From Notospermus geniculatus (lineage: Eukaryota > Nemertea > Pilidiophora > Heteronemertea > Lineidae), in assembly GCA_002633025.1 (NCBI GenBank), contig NMRB01002072.1, positions 8,972-72,971 of the forward strand: a DNA stretch of 64,000 nucleotides, given 5' to 3'. This document shows, in pieces, positions 11,253 through 20,844 of this stretch (positions are counted from its first letter, which is position 1; every line of letters starts with the position of its first letter). The notes under the pieces were generated by a model that saw only the letters and a list, made by a program, of their open reading frames with translations, had not been told where the DNA came from and made no database searches. The position numbers and the translations under genes were made by a program.

Positions 11253-11612
11253 CTTTCCAGAATATTTGCAAATTTTCGACCCCAACCGGGCTCTTCTTCA
11301 GGCTGGCACTTTTCCACACTAGATTTGAGAAAAGACTCAGCTGAATCCCAAATGTAGATCTGAAACACCCTGTGCAAACAGGAGGCGTCAGCAATTAAGG
11401 AATGAATAGAGGCCAAGCCCCAAGAATTGGTTGCACAGGGTATTTCAGATCTACATTTGGGATTCAGCTCAGTCTTTGCTCAAATCTACGGTGGAAAATT
11501 GCCAGCCTGAAGAAGACCTCGGTTGGGGTCGAAAATTTGCAAATATTCTGGTAATGGACTTTATATACATTATCATATTGTGCGTCGATTTTTGCGCTCG
11601 CCTTCTCTTTGG
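11253..11612. mobile_element. Retroelement-like insertion, 12-bp TSD, inverted arms
   Basis: The 12-bp direct repeat gtctaaccgaca (11241-11252, 11613-11624) flanks 360 bp. Empty paralogous upstream regions carry a single, slightly different copy (gtctaaccgaaaat). Two imperfect inverted arms (about 11257-11377 and 11430-11551) each end in a 'cctgaagaaga' plus stem plus 'gtcgaaaatttgcaaat' motif. A single-ended tail follows to 11612. A long TSD with an inverted, possibly ribozyme-like terminus suggests a Penelope-like or other target-primed origin; this is inference. Confidence 0.6.
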
Positions 11613-11639
11613 GTCTAACCGACAATCATTCGGAAGGGG

Positions 11640-11710
11640 GAAAACCTCCAACCAATCAAAATCAGTCTGTGATTTTTTACCGGCGCGAGAATTGGTGACG
11701 TCACATGCTC
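11640..11710 (-). promoter_or_regulatory. CRE/CCAAT block of copy 6
   Basis: The CCAAT-type box (accaatcaaaatc, about 11651) and perfect TGACGTCA (11696-11703) are kept although the gene is broken. The retroelement-like insertion at 11253-11612 now separates the block from the gene. Confidence 0.45.
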
Positions 11711-12003
11711 AAGGCATTGTCGAAATACAGAACTGTCATGGAGGATGAGGTGTCTCACGTACTCAAGGTCTCTGGCCTGAAGTTAGCGTCGAAGAGAAAC
11801 TGACGAACCACTGATGAGACCGTACACTTTAAGACTGACTGATGCAACACCGACGATTAAATAATTAGTAGATTCATTCTCCTCGTGGCGGTGTTGTAGG
11901 AGTCTGATTCGGAGCAGCAACAAGTCTGGCATCATGGTATCGAATGAAATCGCCGGCCTAGTCCTTTAACACTAGTGTCCACAAACATTACATGTATATA
12001 TAG

Positions 12004-12604
12004 ATCAGTTCAAATTAGGTCGTCGTTTATGACGTTATGGCGATTTCTTGGCAACCCGCACATGCGGAGTAGCCATTTTCCTTGACAACGCGGAGGCTGG
12101 TGTGTTTACATTGGTTTCAACGAAGGATTCCGGCAATCGGCAGCAGTTTTGGTGGTTCTCTTCGATATTTCTGTAGGGGAGCCCTTAATTACACTGTGAA
12201 CGGGTCTGGTAACAGTTGAGGAACGGAAAAATCACTGGTTTCCCCGCTGGTTTCCCAAAGTTTGAGCGAAGAATGGGGTGAATTCGCGATCGACCGACCA
12301 CGTGCATCGCCATTTTTTCCATTCGGGGACCCAATTAGGGCGAATTTTTCTGTAAATCTCACCCGATTTTCATGATGGTAACGATTTTCAGGATCACCAG
12401 GTGATTATCTCGAGGACCCACACACTTATAAACACAAAGCTGGGCGAAAAGCCCACAGAAAACGGCAAAATGTGCGACCCACCGGCAAGTCCTTCGTTGA
12501 AAGCCATTAAAACATCGACTTCCGGCTTGGACCAAGGAAAACGGCAAAATGCGCATGCGCGAATTATCCATGGCAATGACCTAATTACGAAGTTTGATCT
12601 TATC
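12004..12604. mobile_element. Insertion of about 601 bp flanked by 'tatag'
   Basis: In other units 'catgtatatatag' is followed directly by 'caagtac'. Here 601 bp intervene, with tatag at 11999-12003 and 12605-12609. The ends share a weak inverted similarity (caaattaggtc against gacctaatt). The family is unknown. Next to it 'caagtacaaaaaacgct' is locally duplicated (12610-12645). Confidence 0.6.
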
Positions 12605-12928
12605 TATAGCAAGTACAAAAAACGCTCCCAGCAAGTACAAAAAACGCTATCAATGCTCCCAGTTATTAATAAATTCAGTTTGGCGAACAAAAAAATTGTA
12701 ATGTTAGGTATATAAAGTGTATTTTGGTTGCGAAATAAAAACATTGTCATGAGCAAAATTCTAAATTACAAAAGCATTATTTACTAAAATAGGATAGCAA
12801 TCACTTATTTAGCCGAGGTAGAAGAGAGATTGACTGTAAATATGAAAAGGGATAGTCTTTTCCCTGTTATTATTTTTGATAAAGAGGTTTCATAATCGTG
12901 TCCGCATCTGAAAAAAAATTCATCGCAA

Positions 12929-13951
12929 TCACACTTTTCTTTTCGGATGACACCGTTTAAATAACGAAAGTATTTCTTTCCTGTATCGCTTACATGCCAG
13001 AAGATACATGTAAGAGTTCAGTGCATAGTTCGACGTGTTGGCAACGATAGCAGAATTCAAGGTTAGTTTCTGCCACAGCCTCGTCCCCGGCGTCACCTTC
13101 CCCTCCCACACTTCCCAAAATGCAGCATGGATCCTGATGGGGAGAGAGAAGATAATAAAACTTGTGGTGACAAGCACAATTGATCTTGTGATCGCCGCTT
13201 CTTTTGATGACTTTCGGTCAGCGCTGCTGATATTCTTGCGGGCTTTTTGTCCCATTCTGACGGCCAGAACGATCCCAACATTCAACGGTAAAAGAGCCCC
13301 AATTGGGAAATAGAAACTCAGGACATGGACGATTGTGGAATACAAAACTATGTACCTCTCCTCGAACCTATACGGGCAGATCATGTACCTGTACTTTTGT
13401 TGGAAGCTTGGTTTACGGAATACGTTTACCATACCAAGTATCATTGCAATTGCGACAACGCAGGCTGTGGCCCACCGTGCTTTCCTCATTGTACACAACA
13501 CGACAGCTCGCAAAGGCCATGTCAGCGCGATGAACCGGTCTACAGACATAACGACGAGGATCAGCGGTGATAAACCACGTGACAAGTCCGTGATCACATA
13601 TCTGACAATACAGAAGGGTGGCCTTACATCCTCGTTTACAAATACACCCGGGAAAACTGACATGATGTAGCGTAGACCTTTAGAAAGCAAGAACATCGAG
13701 TCGAATAACGCTAAACAGCGCATGTAGAAACACGCAGTTGAATTTCTATATTTTGAGTTGTTCATGAGGGTGTAGCTCAGAATGTTTCCAGCCACACCGA
13801 TCACGATTAAAATCGGCGGGAAAAGCAGCTCGAAGACAAAATTGGCGGATTCGAGATCCACGTAACCATGCAGAGCCGCTTTAGGGCTCGTCTGCTCTGG
13901 AGAAGAACTCGTGGACCCATCCAAAACGCCAAACATTGCCGCAGAACACAA
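12929..13951 (-). CDS. Intact rhodopsin-like GPCR, array copy 7
   Basis: This intronless ORF encodes a 340-aa class A receptor. Approximate positions are: TM1 38-62 with G55-N56, TM2 73-93 with D84, the TM3 cysteine at 114, DRF at 138-140, TM4 159-176, the ECL2 cysteine at 192, TM5 203-231, TM6 256-276 with FSLP at 268-271, and TM7 298-318 with NSYMY at 312-316, followed by C-K-R and a basic tail. An upstream Met is absent, and MCSAAMFG is shared with copies 8 and 9, which supports this start. The near-consensus CRE upstream is changed (tgccgtca). It is closest to copy 8. Ligand unknown; a peptide or chemosensory role is inference. Confidence 0.95.
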   Translation of the reverse strand: MCSAAMFGVLDGSTSSSPEQTSPKAALHGYVDLESANFVFELLFPPILIVIGVAGNILSYTLMNNSKYRNSTACFYMRCLALFDSMFLLSKGLRYIMSVFPGVFVNEDVRPPFCIVRYVITDLSRGLSPLILVVMSVDRFIALTWPLRAVVLCTMRKARWATACVVAIAMILGMVNVFRKPSFQQKYRYMICPYRFEERYIVLYSTIVHVLSFYFPIGALLPLNVGIVLAVRMGQKARKNISSADRKSSKEAAITRSIVLVTTSFIIFSLPIRIHAAFWEVWEGKVTPGTRLWQKLTLNSAIVANTSNYALNSYMYLLACKRYRKEILSLFKRCHPKRKV

Positions 13952-14839
13952 CGAACATACAGAGACTTTCTCAACAATACGAATATTTTGCTCTGTTCGT
14001 CAAATCTGCTGCCTAACCGAAAATCGTTCTGAAGGTGAACGATTTCAACCAATCAAAATCTGCCTAGGATTTTTTGCGGCGCGAAATTGGTGCCGTCACA
14101 TGCTCCAGACTTAGTCCAAACAAAGCAACGTTGATGCAGAACAGAACGCGTCTCATGTACTCAAGTTCTCTGGCTGCATTTAGCGCCGAAACGAAACGAA
14201 CGAACAATTGATGAGACCGTACGCTTTAAGACTCACTGACGCAACTCTGACGATGGAATAATTGGGGAAATCATTCTCCTCGTAGTGGTGTTGTAGCAGC
14301 CTGATTCGGAGCAGCAACAAGTCTGGCATCATGCTATCGAATAAAGTCACTGGCCAAGTCCTTTAACACTGGCGTCCACAAACATTACATGTATATATAG
14401 CAAGTACAAAGAATGGCAAGTCTATTTCAATGCTCCCGTTTATTAAGATAAATTCAGTTTGGCGAACAAACATTTTGTATTGTTGTTATGAATAAATGGT
14501 GTATTTTGGTTCCGATAAAAAAAGTGTCGTGAGCAAAATTCTAAATTAACTGACAAAAACATTATCCACCAAAACAGGTTAGCAATCATTCATTTAGCCG
14601 AGGTAGAAATGAGAGAGACTGACGTTCAATAAGGAATCGTCCTTTCCTTGTTACATGTGTATTTTTGATTTAGAGGTGTTATGGACCTAGAGGGTAAACA
14701 GGTTAAGGATTAAAATGCCTGAGTGTTTGGTTAGTTGGTCAGTGGACCTAGCTAGGATGCCTTTTCTTTCTTCCTTTTTTTCTTTGTTAATCAATGTGCA
14801 CATGTCTCTGACCTTTTATATTAAGCTGGTTGGGGTTTA

Positions 14840-15012
14840 ATGCCTGTTGTACTCTCGATTTTTCTTGCAGTACAAATTATAAATGAGGCTCGTAAGGGGT
14901 GACTTCGGTCCTAGGCCACCGATTGCCCAGCTGAAACTCATTGTGAACACCCATTTAAGCCCCACTTATAATTTTTAGTACTACAAAATTCTACGTCGTG
15001 TACAACGGGCAT
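14840..15012. mobile_element. Array-embedded MITE, copy b
   Basis: This is the same inverted-repeat element and the same site relative to the receptor units as 4704-4877. Its left end is slightly worn ('atgcctgttg'). Confidence 0.65.
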
Positions 15013-15229
15013 TAGTTTCCCCTTTTGGAACATTTTCGTTTAGTTCACTTGTAAGCCTTACCCATGCAAGGTTGGAATTGTTTTTTGGACCCCGGCTGAT
15101 TTTCGCACTGTTTTGCCATGCCTAAGTCCCACAACGAAATGGAGGCAAAAACCATATTTCTTGAGTTTCTCAATTTTCCCTTTTAGTTCCTTTTCGGTTC
15201 CTGATTTCAAGATAGTTTTATGTCATTTA

Positions 15230-15448
15230 GGGGCGATTTTTTAAACGATGGCTAAGATAAACATCGGGTTTCATTGACCCTCAGTTGACAAACTGTTTGA
15301 TAATCGAAGTGAATTTTTCGATTTTATGAATCGTTGCTGGCCAAACATTCTTAAAGTCAAAAGGTTTACTTTGGTTAATTCACGGTTTGTCAGAAAAGCC
15401 GATGGTTAAACCGAGGTTTTCCTTAACTATCGTTTGAAAAATCGGCCC
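15230..15448. mobile_element. Harbinger-type MITE (219 bp, TTA TSD)
   Basis: The inverted ends are 'ggggcgattttttaaacgat' and the reverse of 'gggccgatttttcaaacgat', with TTA at 15227-15229 and 15449-15451. The paralogous unit near 20100-20115 is an empty site (gtcatttagtttaac). Confidence 0.88.
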
Positions 15449-15703
15449 TTAGTTTAACATTTGCATCTATACTTGGGGTTTTGCAGGTCTTGGTTGAGGT
15501 ACATTCGGCCGCGCAATACCTGCAGCATTGTGCGGGCGTCAGTTCCTCGCTGAGACTGGCATGCTTCATTTATGGGAGCATTTGTGTAAATATTTCGTTC
15601 GTGTTGTAATTTTCTTTTAGTTTCTTTCTGTTGATACATCATCATCATCGTCTCCATCGTTGACGCTAAAATTGTAACTCCGGAAAATCGCACGATGCAT
15701 TAA

Positions 15704-15907
15704 AGGAGCACGGTATTGCCACTTTTTCTCGAAAGCCGGCGCCACTGTGCCACTCTCCAACCCAGGGATCAACGACGTATTAGCGAGTTGACCCGATTTC
15801 CTCCGTAAATTTTGTAATGCATTTTTGTAGTTCGTGTTACTGCCGCTAGGTGGCTCCCTCTACGTCGGCAGTCAAATAACGCATTTGAGATCCAATACCG
15901 TGCTCCT
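15704..15907. mobile_element. TTAA-flanked MITE (204 bp)
   Basis: The ends 'aggagcacggtattg' and 'caataccgtgctcct' are perfectly inverted, with TTAA at 15700-15703 and 15908-15911. Empty paralogous sites near 5325 and 20360 read gcattaacattaaag or gaattaacattaaag. Confidence 0.88.
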
Positions 15908-16015
15908 TTAACATTAAAGTGCTGATTGGTATCCACGTACTCGTGTTTTTTCGTCACAGGATATCCCGTCATTACAAGAGGTTTGACAATCCTGTCCAGC
16001 ATCTGAAAAAAAAAT

Positions 16016-17050
16016 TCATCGCCATCGCGCTTCTTTTCTCTTCGAATGACATTGTTTAAATAACGAAAGTATTTCTTTCCTGTATCGCTTACACCCAAAA
16101 AGATACATGTAAGAGTTCAGAGCATAGTTCGACGTGTTGGCAACGGTACCAGAATTCAAGGTTAGTTTCTTCCACAGCCTCGTCTCGGGCGTCACCTTCC
16201 CCTCCCACACTTCCCAAAATGCAGTATGGATCCTGATGGGAAGAGAGAAGATAATAAAACTTGTGGTGACAAGCACAATTGATCTTGTGATCGCCGCTTC
16301 TTTCGATGACTTTCGCTCACCGCTGCTGAGATTCTTGCGGGCTTTTTGTCCCATTCTGACGGCCAGAACGATCCCAACGTTCAACGGTAAAAGAGCCCCA
16401 ATTGGGAAATAGAAACTCAGGACATGGACGATTGTGGAATACAAAACTATGTACCTCTCCTCGAACCTATACGGGCAGATCATGTACCTGTACTTTTGTT
16501 GGAAGCTTGGTTTACGGAATACGTTCACAATACCAAGTATCATTGCAATTGCGACGACGCAGGCTGTGGCCCACCGTGCTTTTCTCATTGTACACAACAC
16601 GACAGCTCTCAAAGGCCATGTCAGCGCGATGAACCGGTCTACAGACATAACGACGAGGATCAGTGGTGATAAACCACGTGACAAGTCCGTGATCACATAT
16701 CTGACAATACAGAAGTGTGGCCTTACATCCTCGTTTACAAATACACCCGGGAAAACTGACATGATGTATCGTAGACCTTTAGAAAGCAAGAACATCGAGT
16801 CGAATAACGCCAAACAGCGCATGTAGAAACACGGAGTTGAATTCCTATATTTTGGATTGTTCATGAGAGTGTAGCTCAGAATGTTTCCAGCCACACCGAT
16901 CGCGATTAAAATCGGCGGGAAAAGCAGCTCGAAGACAAAAATGGCGGATTCGAGATCCACGTAACCATGCAGAGACGCTTTAGGGCTCGTCTGCTCTGGA
17001 GAAGAACTCGTGGACACATCCAAAACGCCAAACATTGCCGCAGAACACAA
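16016..17050 (-). CDS. Intact rhodopsin-like GPCR, array copy 8
   Basis: This intronless ORF encodes a 344-aa receptor, nearly identical to copy 7 over most of its length (start MCSAAMFGVLDVS). All seven membrane segments, the TM3/ECL2 cysteine pair, DRF, FSLP and NSYMY are present. It differs from copy 7 mainly in the C-terminal tail (KRKEARWR) and a few loop residues. ICL1 carries NPKYRNST. The upstream block keeps a perfect TGACGTCA. Immediately after the stop comes a run of Ts and CAG, which reads as a splice acceptor (see findings). It is probably a surface receptor for an unknown small or peptide ligand. Confidence 0.95.
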   Translation of the reverse strand: MCSAAMFGVLDVSTSSSPEQTSPKASLHGYVDLESAIFVFELLFPPILIAIGVAGNILSYTLMNNPKYRNSTPCFYMRCLALFDSMFLLSKGLRYIMSVFPGVFVNEDVRPHFCIVRYVITDLSRGLSPLILVVMSVDRFIALTWPLRAVVLCTMRKARWATACVVAIAMILGIVNVFRKPSFQQKYRYMICPYRFEERYIVLYSTIVHVLSFYFPIGALLPLNVGIVLAVRMGQKARKNLSSGERKSSKEAAITRSIVLVTTSFIIFSLPIRIHTAFWEVWEGKVTPETRLWKKLTLNSGTVANTSNYALNSYMYLFGCKRYRKEILSLFKQCHSKRKEARWR

Positions 17051-17124
17051 CGAACATACAGCGACTTTCTCAACAATACGAATATTTTGCTCTGTTCGTC
17101 AAATATGCCGCCTAACCGAAAATC

Positions 17125-17200
17125 GTTCTGAAGGTGAACGATTTCAACCAATCAAAATCTGCCTAGAATTTTTTGCGGCGCGAAATTGGTGACGTCACAT
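17125..17200 (-). promoter_or_regulatory. CRE/CCAAT block of copy 8
   Basis: The CCAAT-type box (accaatcaaaatctgcc, about 17147-17163) is followed by the perfect palindrome TGACGTCA at 17190-17197, about 140 bases upstream of the start codon. Confidence 0.5.
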
Positions 17201-17719
17201 GGTCCAGACTTAGTCCAAACAAAGCAACGTTGATACAGAACAGAAGGCATCTCATGTACTCAAGTTCTCTGGCTGTATTTAGCGTCGAAACGAAACGAAC
17301 GAACAATTGATGAGACCGTACGCTTTAAGACTCACTGACGCAACTCTGACGATGGAATAATTGGTAAAATCATTCTCCTCGTGGTGGTGGTGTTGTAGCA
17401 GTGTGATTCGGAGCAGCAACAAGTCTGGCATCATACTATCGAATGAAGTCGCCGGCCAAGTCCTTTAACACTGGCGTCCACAAACATCACATGTATACAT
17501 GTATATAGCAAGTACAAAGAACGGCAAGTCGATTTCAATGCTCCCATTTATTATTATAAATTCACTTTGGCGAAGAAACATTTTGTATTGCTGTTATGAA
17601 TAAATAGTGTATTTTGGTTCCGATAAAAAAAGTGTCGTGAGCAAAATTCTAAATTAACTGACAAAAACATTATCCACCAAAACAGGTTAGCAATCATTTA
17701 TTTAGCCGATGTAGAAATG

Positions 17720-19466
17720 CACTGTTAGAAATTATTAAATTTACAGTAGTAATTCTGCTGTAATTTTACAGAAAATCTGTGCAGCAGAGTCCCCAGCACT
17801 TTCTGTAAATTTACATAATTTTTTTATGGTATGATTCATGTTTTCCTGTATTGGTTGGACTCCATTGGACATCCAATAATGATGCCTTCTGAGGGCAGTA
17901 TGAAAATATAATTTGGTCAGCCTCCAGTCAAATCTCTGTTGACATTTATTTAAGTTTGTAATNGCCCCGAGAGAAGGGAAATTTTTGCCCCCCCCCCCGC
18001 CCAAAAAGCTAGCTACGCCCCTGCGCAGACACTGATGCTGTGATGCTGGGATGTTTTGGATCTTACGGTCGGGAATTCAAGGTCGTCCGTGTTTCGGTCC
18101 GTGTTACCGCCTCCCTGATTGGTTGAACGCTTCCCGACTCGTTGCTTAAGCCTTGTTCACTGAGCGTTGAAAAATCGAAAAGCGGTGTCAGTTTTGACAA
18201 AGCGCGGCACGGTGGGGCGCAGTTGGGGCAGTGATTATTTGATTCAAATTGTGCCAGAAATGTCCTTGAACATGATTGCCGCGGAGAAAACTCACGCGAC
18301 AGGCGATTCGACGCAGAAAAATACTGCAAGAGCAATCGCGGGTGGTAGAAATCGCTCGTCTTCTCCTACAACGTCTCACTGCATCGCGTCGTACCCCAAG
18401 AGTGTACAGCTATAGGCTTAACAGAAAAAATTCGCCCCGCGCCGCCAGTGTCAACAAGGTTTTACACGCCAGTCTGTCACCGCCTGAGGCTGACTGTCCA
18501 TTCAGCGGAGAAATAAGTTCAATGGATTTTCATTAAAAGGGTCACACCAAAGACACGCGGCAAAAAAATGAAGCCACCGCGTCGCAGCAAAAAGTAAATT
18601 TTGTAGTTATCCAGTGTGCTTGCCCCGAATAATGCACGCCTCCCGCAGCGTTTCACGCGGGAGGTGTGACCCCTGTATGTGGGCGGAAACCGCGGCTTTT
18701 TTCTGCGGCGTTCAACGCGAGTTTTTGGTGTGTAAGGACCTTAAAGCTTGCTCCACACGATTAAATTTAATTTGGCCAAAAAATTGTATCGAAAACGGCA
18801 GGGAAAATATCCACATACTTGATGAAGTTCGGTCAAATAATTTGGTCGATTTAAATTTGATCGTGTGCAGCAGGCTAATAATTTCCAAGTCGGTTTGACC
18901 TTCAACCTTCTTTCCGACGTCAATATACGTCAACACAATCTGCCTGAACACCGTCATAAACCAATCGCATCAAACATAGGAGATGTTTGCCGATATATCA
19001 CAAATTCAACATGACTTGACCTCTGACCTTGCAGGTGATTGTTCATTTTGAAAGTATGGCAAACATATCATTGGTGTAGATGGTAATCTTCATCATGAAG
19101 TCAGTGTTCTTGCCGCCATTTTGGTGTATAAGACAGATTTTTATACCACGCAAAGTTTGCGAGTGGTTCTAGACCACTCGCAAAATTTTGGCCGTTTGCG
19201 TGGTTGTTTGCGATGCGCAGAGTTTGCGTGCCTTTCATAAATATCGTGCAAATTTAGCGTTGCGATTGCGATTTTTTTGCGTGATCGCTAAATTTGCGAT
19301 TTTTTTGCGAAGCGTGCCCTTCGTAAATACCGATTTTACTGTTTGCGTGATCGCAAACTTTGCGTGCCTTTCGTAAATAAGGCCCCTGGTCTGTAATTTT
19401 ACAGAACCGTCCTGGGGACTCTGCTGCACAGATTTTCTGTAAAATCTTCTGTTATTTCTAACAGTG
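17720..19466. mobile_element. CACTG-terminated DNA transposon, composite
   Basis: The ends are 'cactgttagaaat' and its inverse, with further inner pairing around 'acagaaaatctgtgcagcag' on both sides (17770 and 19425 regions). The flanking dinucleotide is tg (17718-17719, 19467-19468), and the empty site gtagaaatgagag is seen near 14605. CACTG termini with a 2-bp TSD fit animal EnSpm/CACTA elements. The interior is a mosaic with a single N at 17963, an inverted repeat at about 18745-18885 ('agcttgctccacacg' against 'cgtgtgcagcaggct'), and a 'gcgtgcctttcgtaaataaggcccc' end near 19360-19385. No transposase ORF was seen. Confidence 0.75.
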
Positions 19467-19690
19467 TGAGAGAGATTCACTTTCAACAAGGGATGGTATT
19501 TTCCTTGTTACATGTGTATTTTTGATTTAGAGGTGTTATGGACCTAGAGGGTAAACAGGTTAAGGATTAAAATGCCTGAGTGTTTGGTTAGTTGGTCAGT
19601 GGACCTAGGATGCCTTTTCTTTCTTCTTTTTTTCTTTGTTAATCAATGTGCACATGTCTCTGACCTTTTATATAAGCCGGTTGAGGTTTA

Positions 19691-19862
19691 ATGCCCGTTG
19701 TACTCGGATTTTTCTTGTAGTAAAAATTATAAATGAGGCTCGTAAGGGGTGATTTCGGTTCTAGGCCACCGATTGCCCAGCTGAAACGCATTGTGAACAC
19801 CCATTTAAGCCCCACTTATAATTTTTAGTACTTCAAAATTCTACGTCGTGGTCAACAGGCAT
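19691..19862. mobile_element. Array-embedded MITE, copy c
   Basis: This is the third unit-wise copy of the 4704-4877 element. Its right end is degraded ('caacaggcat'). Confidence 0.6.
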
Positions 19863-20396
19863 AAGTTTTCCCTTTTGGAAAATTTTGGTTTAGTTCACTT
19901 GTAAGCCTTACCCATGCAAGGTTGGAATTGTTTTTTGGGACCCCGGCTGATTTTCGCACTGTTTTTGTCATGCCTAAGTCCCACAACGAAATGGAGGGAA
20001 AAACCATATATTTCTTGAGTTTCTCAATTTTCTCTTTTAGTTCCTTTTCGGTTCCTGATCTCTTTTAGTTCCTTTTCGGTTCCTGATTTCAAGATACTTT
20101 TATGTCATTTAGTTTAACATTTGCATCTATACTTGGGCTTTTGCTGGTCTTGGTCTAGGTAAATTCGGCCGCGCAATAACTGCAGCAATTGTGCGGGCGT
20201 CTGTTCCTCGCTGAGACTGGCATGCTTCACTTATGGGTGAATTTGTGTAAATCTTTCGTTCGTGTTGTAATTTTAATTTGGTTTCTTTCTGTTTGTAGTT
20301 AATCATCAACATCATCTTCGTCAACGCTAAAATTGTAACTCCGGAAAATCGTACGGTGAATTAACATTAAAGTGCTGATAGGTCTACGTACTCGTG

Positions 20397-20791
20397 GAAC
20401 CTCGTTCCCAGGGCTTAACGTAGGCTTGTTAAGCCCTGGCTTCAGAACCGAACAGCTTGGCTGTGATTGGCTATCGGTGTGACATCATACCCAATTTGAA
20501 ATTTGAAATACCCAGGAAAATGGATTAAAATATGGTTTATTTTATTTTATTTTTCATATCATAGCAAACATTATTCTTTCTGATGATAGACATAAATGTT
20601 CATAATACAGTTTAATGAAAATATATATTTTATACAATCATTACTGTAACCGAGGTTGAAATAAGCGTTGGGGATGAGGTGCCAAGAATCTTGGAAGTGA
20701 ATCCAGGGTCTAACGACTGAAGCCGAAAATGACCTCGTCCCAAGGCAAAAGCAGAAGAAATTTCGAGTTAGATCCTGAGGGACGAGGTTGG
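20397..20791. mobile_element. hAT- or P-like MITE with 8-bp TSD (395 bp)
   Basis: The 8-bp duplication tactcgtg (20389-20396, 20792-20799) flanks ends that read 'gaacctcgttccc' and, inverted, 'ccaacctcgtccc'. The paralogous unit at about 15937-15945 has the target once (gtactcgtgtttt). An 8-bp TSD is typical of hAT and P superfamilies; termini alone do not decide. Confidence 0.8.
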
Positions 20792-20844
20792 TACTCGTGT
20801 TTACAAGAGGTTTGACAATCCTGTCCAGCAGCTGAAAAAAAATT

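Noticed and set aside
494-16412. Repeated 92-aa plus-strand ORFs (MLAT...PEFKVS...) opposite the receptor TM5-TM7 regions, at 494, 2231, 5555, 7797, 13035, 16134 and 20963
   Set aside because: They are antisense shadows of the conserved receptor coding sequence, kept open because the template is conserved. There is no independent start context or domain.
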